Origin: CAZCVI01 sp964502145
GTDB lineage: Bacteria; Acidobacteriota; Aminicenantia; UBA2199
Assembly (NCBI GenBank): GCA_964502145.1
Contig: CAZCVI010000107.1
Coordinates: 1-23,566, forward strand
Length of the DNA: 23,566 bases
Direction of reading: 5' to 3'
This document shows, in pieces, positions 1-7,470 of the stretch (position 1 is the first letter of the stretch; each line of letters starts with the position of its first letter). Position numbers and translations under genes: made by a program. The notes under the pieces are model-generated. The model saw nothing but the letters and a program-made list of their open reading frames with translations. It did not search any database and was not told where the DNA came from.

Positions 1-175
1 AAGGGACAAGTCTTAAAGTTTAAGGGACAAGTCTTAAAGTTCAAGGGACAATCGATTATTTCAAGGGACAATCCATTTTGTTCAAGGGACAATCCTTATA
101 TATCGTGGTACAATCTTAACTTTCACTCTTAAACGTGTTATTTCCATCCTAAAGTCTCTACTTGCACTGGTACAA
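1..175. repeat. 21-bp-period direct repeat array
   Basis: The 9-mer AAGGGACAA starts at 1, 22, 43, 63 and 84, so the period is 20-21 bp, two helical turns. Degenerate copies (GTGGTACAA at 105 and CTGGTACAA at 167) keep roughly the same phase. The first two units also share the following GTCTTAAAGTT. The array touches the window edge, so its true length is unknown. Regular copies on one face of the helix suggest a protein-binding array. The internal terminal repeats of an IS21-type transposon end are one possibility, and iteron-like operator sites are another. No transposase is visible beside it. Confidence 0.6.
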
Positions 176-278
176 AGTCCAAGTTCCCCTCTATTTTGCC
201 TTAAAAAATTCGGAACTGTTTCCCGATAAACCTGGATTGACTTTTTTCATTGATCAAGCGGGTGGAATATTTGTGAAT

Positions 279-298
279 GCGACAGGATGTCGCGTCTA
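279..298. repeat. Short palindromic repeat, copy 1 (GCGACaggatGTCGC)
   Basis: Arms GCGAC and GTCGC flank AGGAT and are followed by GTCTAC. The same module recurs at 20222-20239 with one extra A in the loop. It appears to be a dispersed intergenic palindrome of this genome. The rest of 180-398 shows nothing else I can name. Confidence 0.45.
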
Positions 299-398
299 CA
301 ATACCCAAAAACCAAAAAACGAATAGAAACCAGGAACTTATTGCCATTAGGGGAAGGATAGTGCCGGCCAAAAAACTGAATAGATACTCTTCGCAAGA

Positions 399-427
399 TT
401 GACTTTCTATTTAAGAGGGTTTATAAT
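399..427 (+). promoter_or_regulatory. Sigma70-type promoter of the restriction-methylation gene
   Basis: TTGACT (399-404), a 17-bp spacer, then a perfect TATAAT (422-427). Transcription would start near 434, giving a leader of about 47 nt before the start codon at 481 or 484. AAAGGA at 472-477 serves as ribosome-binding site. Confidence 0.7.
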
Positions 428-480
428 CAATAAATGAATAGAAAAGATGGACCTATCACTCTGAATTTACCAAAGGATTA

Positions 481-3400
481 ATGATGAATATTATCAAAAT
501 TGAACCAAAAAAAGCTCTCAACAAGGCGTTTTTAAAGGTCAAACCAAACCGCAATGATATCGAGAAATTCAAGGCAAACCTGATTAAACTGCTGGACCAG
601 ATCAATGAAAAAGAATCGGAGGAGTTTCATAAAAACATTATTTCTGAATTCCTCAAGGCTACCTATTACAGCAACCTTCATTATATCAATACCAAAGGCA
701 GATATGATCTGGTCATTCATAACGGCAAAGATGCGGCCAGTACGGTGGGGGTGATTCTGGAAACCAAAAGCCCGAAAAACACAAGCGAGATGATCAGTAC
801 TACCAATCTAAAGGCCAAAGCTTTTCATGAACTGATTCTATATTATCTACAAGAACGCCACAACAACAAAAATCTGGAAATAAGATTCCTGATCGTCACC
901 AATATTCACGAATGGTTCATCTTTGACGCCAGCTTGTTCGAGGATTATTTTGCCCAAAACAAGGAACTGGTGAAGCTATTTGAGGACTTTTCCAGGCGCA
1001 GTTTGGCTGTGGCCACCACTGACTATTTTTATAACCAGATTGCCGAGCCTTTTATGGCCAAGTTGGAAAAGGAAATAACCTTCACCCATTTTGATATTCG
1101 TGAATATGAGAAAAACATCCGCAATACGGATAAGAACGATGATAATAAATTGATTGCGCTGTATAAACTGCTCTCACCGGAACATCTTCTGAAGCTTCCC
1201 TTTACCAATGATAGTAATAGTCTGGATAAATCCTTTTACTCGGAATTACTGCACTTGATCGGTCTGACTGAAACGAAAGAGGGAAGCAAAAAGCTGATTG
1301 AACGCTCAAAAGAAGGACACCGTTTTGGATTCTCTTTAATCGAAAATGCGATACAGCAATTGGACAGTTTGGATAAATTATCCAGATTGGAAAATCCGGG
1401 TCGGTATGGCAGCAATGATCAGGAACGACTTTTTAATATCGCGTTAGAACTTTCTATTACCTGGGTTAATCGCATTTTATTCCTCAAACTCCTTGAAGCG
1501 CAACTCATCGCGTACCACAAGGGAGATAGAGACTATGCTTTTTTGAATTTGACAATGGTAAATAACTTTGATGGCTTAAACACTCTCTTTTTCAGCGTCT
1601 TGAATCGCAAGCGTGATGATCGTAACAGTGAATTCAAAACGTTGTTTAACAATGTCCCCTATTTAAACAGCTCGCTTTTTGAACCGGCAGAGCTGGAACA
1701 ATCATTTCTATATATCAGTCAATTAAGAGATGGGAAGATACCGATCATCTCTACCACGGTTTTAAAGGACAATTCTGGCAAACGCAGAACGGGTGAATTG
1801 GATATCGTGGAATATTTCTTTGAGTTTCTAAACGCCTATGATTTTGCCAGTGAGGGAGATGCTGAGATTGCGGAGGACAATAAAACGTTGATTAATGCTT
1901 CTGTGCTGGGCTTGATTTTTGAAAAGATCAATGGTTATAAAGATGGTTCCTTTTTCACCCCTGGATTTATCACCATGTATATGTGCCGTGAGACGATCCG
2001 GCGGGCGGTTGTGCAGAAATTTAATGATACCAAAGGTTGGAATTGCGCGACATTTGCTGAACTGGATGAAAAAATCGAAGACCGCCAAGAAGCCAACAGG
2101 ATTATCAATAGCTTAAAAATCTGTGACCCGGCAGTAGGTTCCGGTCATTTCTTGGTATCGGCGTTAAATGAGATCATTGCTGTTAAAAGTGAGTTGCAAG
2201 TTCTGTTGGACAGGGATGGGAAGCGATTAAAGAATTATCAGGTGGAAGTGGTTAACGATGAATTGATGATCACGGATGAGGACGGTGATTTTTTCAAATA
2301 CAATCCCAAAAATAAAGAGAGTCAGCGGATACAGGAGACTCTTTTCCATGAGAAGCAGGCGCTGATTGAAAATTGCTTATTTGGTGTGGACATCAATCCC
2401 AATTCGGTCAAGATTTGTCGTTTGAGATTATGGATTGAGTTGTTAAAGAATGCGTATTACAAGCCGGATACGAACGAATTGGAAACGTTACCCAATATTG
2501 ACATCAACATCAAATGCGGGAACTCGCTGATCAGTCGATTTGGATTGGACGCGGATATAAAGCTGGCCCTCAAAAAGAGAAAATGGACGATTGACAGTTA
2601 TCGCCGTGCCATCATGTCTTATCGAAATGCTACCAGCAAAGAGGCGAAATGGGAACTGGTGAAACTGATTGAAGAGATAAAAACTGATTTCCAAATGGAG
2701 GTTTCCAGAAATGATAAACGGAAACTCAAGCTTGACAAGTTAAACGATGAGCTTCACGATTTGACCACACAAGGGTATCTTTTTGAATTGAGTAAAGCGG
2801 AGAAAGCCAGCAAAGAGAAAGAGATAAAATCCCTGGGGGCGGCCATTGAAAAGCTGGAGTTGGAACTGGAAGAGATCAAGAGCAATAAGATTTACGAGAA
2901 TGCCTTTGAATGGCGGTTTGAGTTCCCTGAAGTGCTTAATGATGACGGTGATTTTGTGGGGTTCGATGTGGTGATTGGAAATCCACCGTATGGAGTCTCT
3001 TTTAACTCCCATGAAAGGCAACTTTTATCATCTGTATATTTCACAATAGACGATATCTATACAATCTTTATGGAAAAAGGGCTTAACATTTCAAAAGAGT
3101 CCGGTCTTCTCTCGTTTATTATCCCTATCTTTTGGTTAACAGGTGATAAATACATCTCAACAAGAAAATTAATATTAAATCATGCCCATTTGGAAAAAGG
3201 TATTACCTTACCTTACAATATTTTTGCAGACGCATATATAGATACTGGAATTTATATGTTTTCAAAGAATTTGAAATCTTCGCCATCTCTCATTTATGAG
3301 TTTGAGCCAAAAGACAAAATAGACCAGCACATTTTAGATTCATTAACTTTAAATAAACTTTCAGTTGATGAATGGAAATATTTTGATGATCTTAAGATTG

Positions 3401-4077
3401 TCTTTAATCCGGTATCGCGTTCATTACTGAAAAAGCTCGGAAAGCTTGAAAATAAAATATCTGATATCACTGACTCAATTCGAGGCATTTTAGCGAAACA
3501 AGAGGATTACTCAAAAGTTCACGTCAATCGTGAATATAAACCAATATTTGTCGGCAAATTGGATAGATACTACTTAGAAAATGAATTTGAATTTATTAAA
3601 TATGGCGAAAACCTCACGGAAAAGCCTTCATCGTTCGAATATTTTGAAGGAGAGAGGGTTCTGGTTCGTAGAATCGTGAATCGTCAATTTCGGATAATGG
3701 CTGCTATCACTGCAAGTGATTTTGTTAATAAAAAGGATATATATATCTTTAAACTCAATACCCCTGATGTTTCATGCAAATATTTACTTGCAATTATTAA
3801 TTCAAGATTAATATCATTTATTAAAACAAAGGCATCAACCACAGCCAAAAAGGACGACTTCACTCAATTGACGTTAAATGACATTCGCCAATTGGGTATT
3901 CCGGTTCCCACCAAACAAAAACAAGATGAAATGGACAATCTTGTTACCCAAATCCTTGAAGCAAAAAAAGCCAATCCAACTGCTGACACTTCCGCACTGG
4001 AGAAAGAGATTGACCTCCTGGTTTATGAGCTATACGGCTTGACAGAAGAGGAAATAAACATTGTGGAAGGCAAATAG
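481..4077 (+). CDS. Single-chain type IIG-like restriction enzyme and N6-adenine DNA methyltransferase
   Basis: A 1198-residue protein that should both cut and methylate DNA. The N-terminus carries a PD-(D/E)xK nuclease pattern, D76 followed by E94-T-K96. Methyltransferase motif I is CDPAVGSGHF (548-557) and catalytic motif IV is NPPYG (834-838), the N6-adenine type. A charged coiled-coil segment spans about 725-802. The C-terminal part (about 1000-1150, ending near LGIPVP) resembles the TaqI-like specificity domain. No separate R, M or S gene adjoins it, as expected for a type IIG or Eco57I-like enzyme that recognises, cuts and methylates alone. The start may be ATG 481 or ATG 484: the Shine-Dalgarno spacing favours 484, so the protein may lack the first Met. 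Base use is more AT-rich than the peptide cassette downstream, which fits a mobile defence gene. The protein looks intact. Confidence 0.85.
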   Translation: MMNIIKIEPKKALNKAFLKVKPNRNDIEKFKANLIKLLDQINEKESEEFHKNIISEFLKATYYSNLHYINTKGRYDLVIHNGKDAASTVGVILETKSPKNTSEMISTTNLKAKAFHELILYYLQERHNNKNLEIRFLIVTNIHEWFIFDASLFEDYFAQNKELVKLFEDFSRRSLAVATTDYFYNQIAEPFMAKLEKEITFTHFDIREYEKNIRNTDKNDDNKLIALYKLLSPEHLLKLPFTNDSNSLDKSFYSELLHLIGLTETKEGSKKLIERSKEGHRFGFSLIENAIQQLDSLDKLSRLENPGRYGSNDQERLFNIALELSITWVNRILFLKLLEAQLIAYHKGDRDYAFLNLTMVNNFDGLNTLFFSVLNRKRDDRNSEFKTLFNNVPYLNSSLFEPAELEQSFLYISQLRDGKIPIISTTVLKDNSGKRRTGELDIVEYFFEFLNAYDFASEGDAEIAEDNKTLINASVLGLIFEKINGYKDGSFFTPGFITMYMCRETIRRAVVQKFNDTKGWNCATFAELDEKIEDRQEANRIINSLKICDPAVGSGHFLVSALNEIIAVKSELQVLLDRDGKRLKNYQVEVVNDELMITDEDGDFFKYNPKNKESQRIQETLFHEKQALIENCLFGVDINPNSVKICRLRLWIELLKNAYYKPDTNELETLPNIDINIKCGNSLISRFGLDADIKLALKKRKWTIDSYRRAIMSYRNATSKEAKWELVKLIEEIKTDFQMEVSRNDKRKLKLDKLNDELHDLTTQGYLFELSKAEKASKEKEIKSLGAAIEKLELELEEIKSNKIYENAFEWRFEFPEVLNDDGDFVGFDVVIGNPPYGVSFNSHERQLLSSVYFTIDDIYTIFMEKGLNISKESGLLSFIIPIFWLTGDKYISTRKLILNHAHLEKGITLPYNIFADAYIDTGIYMFSKNLKSSPSLIYEFEPKDKIDQHILDSLTLNKLSVDEWKYFDDLKIVFNPVSRSLLKKLGKLENKISDITDSIRGILAKQEDYSKVHVNREYKPIFVGKLDRYYLENEFEFIKYGENLTEKPSSFEYFEGERVLVRRIVNRQFRIMAAITASDFVNKKDIYIFKLNTPDVSCKYLLAIINSRLISFIKTKASTTAKKDDFTQLTLNDIRQLGIPVPTKQKQDEMDNLVTQILEAKKANPTADTSALEKEIDLLVYELYGLTEEEINIVEGK

Positions 4078-4189
4078 AAAAAAAGTCTAAATGTCAAGTC
4101 CCTCGGCTTTTTGCGGGTTTTATGCCAGCAAACTTTTCTTTCATTTTAACGTATTTACCCTTGTTGACGAATTAACCGGAGCTTAAAAA

Positions 4190-5089
4190 ATGACAGACTA
4201 TCACTACCATCACCTGGGGATACCCAATACTGCTGAACGCGAACATGAAGATTACCTGGACAGTGCGAAAATGTTTCATACCCATTTCGACGATAATCCA
4301 TTCGGCATTGAGTGGCTACGTTTCAAAACAAGTAGCCCATTACCAGAACTGGTAAAAACCTGCCCTCATATTGCCTTTAAAGTGGATAACCTGGAAGCAG
4401 CCATTGCAGGAAAAAAAATAATAATCGCCCCCACCAGCCCCAGTGGCGGAGTGAGAGTCGCTTTCATTGAGTTTAATGGTGCTCCTATCGAGTTCCTCGA
4501 ATACGACGAAGCCACCCAGGTAAACGATTTCCCCCTATTGGAAACAGACCGCTTACACCTGCGACAAATTACATCAGCAGATGCCCCTGCTCTTTTTAAA
4601 TTGCGTACCAACCCCACCCTGATGGCCCACATGGATGTCCCCATGATGACTTCCGAAAGACAAGCTCTGGAATCCATCAACACTCTCAATCGCAAATTTA
4701 TAGAACATACCATTCCCTTCTGGGGCATATCCCTGGTCGAAGACAGCCAACAGAATATGATCGGTTACATCGGATATACCAAGTACTTGAAGGCACATAA
4801 ACGCGCAGAGATCGGTTACGCATTGGACCCGGCTCACTGGCGTAAAGGGATTATCTCCGAAAGCATGCAAGCGATTCTGCAATACGGTTTCCACGAAATG
4901 GAACTCCACTCTGTGGAAGCCAATGTCAGCCCCGAAAATAGTGCTTCTATTAAAGTACTGGAAAAATTTAATTTCAAAAAAGAGGCCCTCTTTAAAGAGA
5001 ACTGGTACTTCAATGGCAAATTCATTGACAGCGCTATCTACTCTTTATTAAAGCAGAACGTAACTGTTCAAGCCATAGGTAATAGATGA
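4190..5089 (+). CDS. VOC (glyoxalase-like) domain fused to a RimJ-type GNAT acetyltransferase
   Basis: A 299-residue fusion. Residues 1-110 resemble the vicinal-oxygen-chelate fold: HHLGIP near the start, PHIAFKVDNLEAA around 60, and APIEFLEY near 100. H8, H60 and E101 are candidate metal ligands, although only one betaalphabetabetabeta module is clear. Residues about 115-290 form a GNAT N-acetyltransferase (LETDRLHLRQITSADAPALF, IGYIGY, EIGYALDPAHWRKG, SPENSASIKVLEKFNF), with acetyl-CoA binding around R218-K-G220. This half resembles enzymes acetylating ribosomal protein N-termini or antibiotics. CGGAG at 4177-4181 gives a well-spaced ribosome-binding site. The substrate cannot be read from sequence. 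The gene stands alone, with a repeat-rich gap after it. Confidence 0.8.
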   Translation: MTDYHYHHLGIPNTAEREHEDYLDSAKMFHTHFDDNPFGIEWLRFKTSSPLPELVKTCPHIAFKVDNLEAAIAGKKIIIAPTSPSGGVRVAFIEFNGAPIEFLEYDEATQVNDFPLLETDRLHLRQITSADAPALFKLRTNPTLMAHMDVPMMTSERQALESINTLNRKFIEHTIPFWGISLVEDSQQNMIGYIGYTKYLKAHKRAEIGYALDPAHWRKGIISESMQAILQYGFHEMELHSVEANVSPENSASIKVLEKFNFKKEALFKENWYFNGKFIDSAIYSLLKQNVTVQAIGNR

Positions 5090-5095
5090 AAGAAA

Positions 5096-5214
5096 AAGAA
5101 GACCACAGATTACACAGATTTAAATGATTGACACAGATTAAAAGACGGTTATGACAAAAAGAAAAAAACCAATCTGGGTAATCATTTAAATCTGCGTAAT
5201 CTGTGGTCTTCTTT
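5096..5214. repeat. Long inverted repeat with CACAGATTA-type nonamers
   Basis: The left arm (5096-5129) and right arm (5180-5214) are nearly perfect reverse complements of about 34 bp, built around ACCACAGATTACACAG. The left arm contains ACACAGATT-like units spaced 9 bp apart. Further units AATTCGTGT (5226-5234) and AATTCGTGG (5235-5243) follow in the same 9-bp rhythm. The RNA would fold into a long hairpin just after the VOC-GNAT gene, and might end transcription or be a non-autonomous element. From 5244 to 5548 I see no convincing gene. Confidence 0.65.
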
Positions 5215-5385
5215 TAATTGGTGTCAATTCGTGTAATTCGTGGGGGTCTTTTCATAAATCCGCTCTGATTGTTGTCCCATAACCGTCTAATGAGCGAACA
5301 GTTACAAACCATGTTAGTTGGTAGACAAAAACCAAATGCTTGCCAAAAGAACGGATGGATTAGCAGTAGTTTTGATTCAGAAAAC

Positions 5386-5413
5386 AGGACAATTCCTATT
5401 GTTCAGGACAATT
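5386..5413. repeat. Pair of AGGACAATT repeats
   Basis: AGGACAATT occurs at 5386 and 5405, 19 bp apart, each preceded by C and set in AT-rich DNA. It resembles the GGGACAAT core of the array at the left edge of the window, so the two may share a binding protein or be degraded ends of related mobile elements. The match is short and the link is tentative. Confidence 0.3.
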
Positions 5414-5548
5414 TCTACTGGAAACTCTCCATCCTGCGGAGCCAGAACCAGAAATTTTTGTTTAACAGAGGAAGGTGGAAGTAAGAAAAGTTCATTACAG
5501 GCTTGTTTGATGCCAGTCACCCATCACCGGTCGCCATTACCGTGCGGT

Positions 5549-5566
5549 TTGGCATAAAATATGCTG
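5549..5566 (+). promoter_or_regulatory. Sigma54-like -24/-12 promoter before the peptide cassette
   Basis: TTGGCATAAAATATGCTG carries GG (5551-5552) and GC (5563-5564) exactly 12 bp apart, matching the TGGCA-N7-TGC[A/T] rule for sigma54. The predicted start near 5576 lies 20 nt before the start codon of the leader-only gene and upstream of its AAGGAG. A site identical at 16 of 18 positions precedes the small secreted protein gene at 13679. No enhancer-binding protein gene is in the window. Confidence 0.5.
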
Positions 5567-5595
5567 TTTCTATTCATTCAATAAGGAGAATCATC

Positions 5596-5673
5596 ATGAC
5601 AAAGTATGAATCACCGGTTTTTGCACTCCGTGTGAGTACGTTAGAAAAATATTTTCCTCATTTTAACTATTGA
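5596..5673 (+). pseudogene. Leader-only truncated paralogue of the repeat peptide precursor
   Basis: ATG at 5596, with AAGGAG at 5583-5588, opens a 25-codon frame starting MTKYESPVFA and ending in FPHFNY before TGA 5671-5673. The first ten residues match the precursor at 5720 (MTNYESPIFA) at eight positions, with conservative changes at the other two. The similarity then stops, and no Cys repeat follows. It is most simply a truncated tandem duplicate. Because it keeps a good ribosome-binding site and a sigma54-like promoter, it could also be a translated leader-only peptide. Its stop codon lies inside the -35 box of the next promoter. Confidence 0.65.
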
Positions 5674-5698
5674 CATTAATTTTTTTAATTGCTAAAAT
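5670..5698 (+). promoter_or_regulatory. Strong sigma70-type promoter of the repeat peptide gene
   Basis: Perfect TTGACA (5670-5675), a 17-bp AT-rich spacer, and TAAAAT (5693-5698). The start would be near 5705, only about 15 nt before the ATG at 5720. The leader holds AGGAGG at 5710-5715. The -35 box overlaps the stop codon of the truncated paralogue. Confidence 0.75.
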
Positions 5699-5719
5699 AC
5701 AGAAGAAACAGGAGGTTTT

Positions 5720-5998
5720 ATGACAAACTATGAATCGCCAATATTTGCACCCTTGGGGGAAATCGCCAAAGGTTCGGGATTATGTGAAGCTGGAAGTGGT
5801 GTACTGCCACCTGCTTGTACTGCTGGAGCCGGTGATGCGGCAGTGATTGATTGCACAGCCGGAAGCACTGCGGTGCGTGATTGCACTGCTGGGACAGCCG
5901 CACTCAATAATTGTTCACAAGGTGTTTCCGCTCTTCCCGCTTGTACTGCGGGTAATTCTGCCACGGGCGCTTGTACCGCAGGTGGAAGTGTTACATGA
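5720..5998 (+). CDS. Candidate RiPP precursor with Cys-Thr-Ala-Gly decapeptide repeats
   Basis: A 92-residue peptide that probably is the substrate of the enzymes encoded after it. Residues 1-20 (MTNYESPIFAPLGEIAKGSG) look like a leader, similar in style to other radical SAM and PqqD-dependent precursors. The rest is Cys-regular: C22, C33, C45, C55, C65, C75 and C85, so the last five fall exactly ten residues apart. The unit is C-[T/S]-[A/Q]-G-x-x-A-x-x-x, seen as CTAGSTAVRD, CTAGTAALNN, CSQGVSALPA and CTAGNSATGA. The core is rich in Ala, Gly, Ser and Thr and has almost no charge. The peptide ends CTAGGSVT. It has the strongest promoter and AGGAGG site of the cassette, and a small hairpin follows. 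No homologue is recalled by sequence, and precursor status is inferred from context. Confidence 0.75.
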   Translation: MTNYESPIFAPLGEIAKGSGLCEAGSGVLPPACTAGAGDAAVIDCTAGSTAVRDCTAGTAALNNCSQGVSALPACTAGNSATGACTAGGSVT

Positions 5999-6000
5999 TC

Positions 6001-6019
6001 GAAAGACCACGGTCCTTTC
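6001..6019 (+). terminator. Small hairpin between precursor and enzyme genes (possible attenuator)
   Basis: GAAAGACC (6001-6008) pairs with GGTCCTTTC (6011-6019) apart from one bulged C, immediately after the precursor stop codon. It lacks a strong U run. A partial terminator or RNA-end stabiliser here would keep precursor output above enzyme output, a common arrangement in peptide cassettes. Confidence 0.35.
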
Positions 6020-6048
6020 TATTTATGCGATTATGTAGGACATGATCC

Positions 6049-6336
6049 ATGAATCAGACAGATCGACCGATAACCAATCCAGTCGTTGTGCTCCGCGAGG
6101 AGTTCGACGACTGGGCTGTACTTTATAACCCGGATACACCTTATGCGGCGGGAACCAATCCTGTTGGTGTAGCGGTATGGAAGTTGATGGATGGCCGGAG
6201 AAGCATCAAAGAAATCTCGTCCACGATTAAAAATAGCTTCGAAAATACCCCGGACAATGTTGGAAAAGAGATTGCCGACTTTGTTGATATGCTTGCAAAA
6301 AATGGTTTTGTGGGGCTGGAACTGGGGAATACATAA
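6049..6336 (+). CDS. scmD: PqqD-like peptide recognition protein (ScmD-type)
   Basis: A 95-residue PqqD-family protein, the usual length for a free-standing RiPP recognition element. Typical features are VVLREEFDDWAVLYNPDT, the NPVGVAVWKLMDGRRSIKEIS winged-helix core and a C-terminal helix ending VDMLAKNGFVGLELG. Family members bind the leader of a precursor and present it to a radical SAM partner. Here the likely ligand is the YESP[I/V]FAPLG leader of the peptide at 5720. A weak AGGA precedes the ATG at 6049. Its TAA (6334-6336) directly abuts the next start codon, so the two are probably translationally coupled. The symbol rests on cassette context and is not certain. Confidence 0.8.
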   Translation: MNQTDRPITNPVVVLREEFDDWAVLYNPDTPYAAGTNPVGVAVWKLMDGRRSIKEISSTIKNSFENTPDNVGKEIADFVDMLAKNGFVGLELGNT

Positions 6337-7470
6337 TTGCTGTCCGAGGTACTCGTAGACAAGAGAGCATCAAGGATGCCAAAGGTTATGCGTTCCCCAC
6401 GTAGCCTGACTATTGAAATCACTGCCCGCTGTAACCTACACTGCCGCTATTGCTACTTTTTTAATAACCCGGCCATGGTATACCAGGATTTACCGGGTAA
6501 AGAATGGCTCACGTTTTTTGATGAACTGGGAGTGCTGGGGGTGATGAATGTCACCTTGGCAGGAGGGGAGCCGTTCATTCGGGAAGATTTACCCGAGCTT
6601 CTGGAGGGTATCGTGCGCAACCGCATGCGCTTCTCCTTCCTGTCCAACGGGGGGTTGATTGACGATAAAATCGCTGCCCGAATAGCCAGTATGGGTCGTT
6701 GCGATTATGTGCAAATTTCTGTGGATGGTTCTAATGCCGGGGTCCATGACTCTTGTCGTGGCAAAGGCTCTTTTGACAGTGCCATACGCGGTATTCGCAT
6801 CTTGCAACGGCATGGCATTCCCGTGGCTGTGCGGGTCACCATTCATCGCCAGAACGTGTTTGAGCTGGAAAACATCGCACATTTTCTGCTGGTTGAACTG
6901 GGATTGCCAAATTTTGGCACCAATTCGGCTGGTTACATGGGCAATTGTTGCCGCAATGCCGATGATGTATTATTGAACACGGCGGAACGTCAAGAAGCGA
7001 TGGCTACCTTGCAGCGCCTTTCCGTACAATACAATGGCCGCATCTCCGCGACTGCTGGCCCATTAACCGATGGGCACATGTGGCACCGGATGGAAGAGGC
7101 CAGAGCGCAGGGCAAACCTGCCTTTCATAATGGCGGGCACCTCACTGCTTGTGGCTGTCCAACCAATAAAATTTCCGTGCGTGCCGATGGGATTATTGTG
7201 CCGTGCAGCATGCTGGCCCATATCGAATTGGGACGCATCAATTTGGATTCCCTGGCTGAAATATGGCAAAACAGCCCGGCTCTGAACCAACTCCGCAACC
7301 GCTATACTATCCCGCTCAGCCAATTTGAATTCTGCGCGGCATGTGCTTACGACCCTTATTGTACCGGCAACTGTCCGGGATTGGCTTACTCATTAACCGG
7401 TCTTGTAGACCATCCGAGCCCTGATGCTTGTTTGCGAAAATTTCTCGAAGGAGGCGGCACCCTAACATGA
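6337..7470 (+). CDS. scmE: Radical SAM/SPASM peptide-modifying enzyme (ScmE-type)
   Basis: A 377-residue PqqE-like enzyme. The SAM-binding [4Fe-4S] motif is C32-N-L-H-C36-R-Y-C39-YFF. VTLAGGEPF is the glycine-rich SAM motif. The C-terminal SPASM domain has C272, C274, C290, C333, C336, C342, C346 and C365, enough for two auxiliary clusters. Such enzymes make carbon-carbon, carbon-sulphur or other radical-derived bonds on Cys-containing precursors. The start is taken as TTG 6337, which touches the stop of the PqqD gene. ATG 6376 (residue 14), after AAGAGAG, is a reasonable alternative and leaves all motifs intact. The gene overlaps the next by the four bases ATGA (7467-7470). The name follows memory of the Scm cassette, where this enzyme keeps the CYFFNN segment. 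Confidence 0.85.
   Translation: MLSEVLVDKRASRMPKVMRSPRSLTIEITARCNLHCRYCYFFNNPAMVYQDLPGKEWLTFFDELGVLGVMNVTLAGGEPFIREDLPELLEGIVRNRMRFSFLSNGGLIDDKIAARIASMGRCDYVQISVDGSNAGVHDSCRGKGSFDSAIRGIRILQRHGIPVAVRVTIHRQNVFELENIAHFLLVELGLPNFGTNSAGYMGNCCRNADDVLLNTAERQEAMATLQRLSVQYNGRISATAGPLTDGHMWHRMEEARAQGKPAFHNGGHLTACGCPTNKISVRADGIIVPCSMLAHIELGRINLDSLAEIWQNSPALNQLRNRYTIPLSQFEFCAACAYDPYCTGNCPGLAYSLTGLVDHPSPDACLRKFLEGGGTLT

Noticed and set aside
4095..4130. Rho-independent terminator after the restriction enzyme
   Set aside because: CCCTCGG and GCGGG followed by TTTT look suggestive, but only three to four base pairs form.
5269..5557. Overlapping open frames of 71 and 79 codons before the peptide cassette
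   Set aside because: No ribosome-binding site, no recognisable motif, low-complexity translation and two competing frames across the GGACAATT repeats; judged chance openings.
5728..5964. Minus-strand frame opposite the repeat peptide
   Set aside because: Its repeats only mirror the coding repeats of the plus strand; no promoter or ribosome-binding site faces it.
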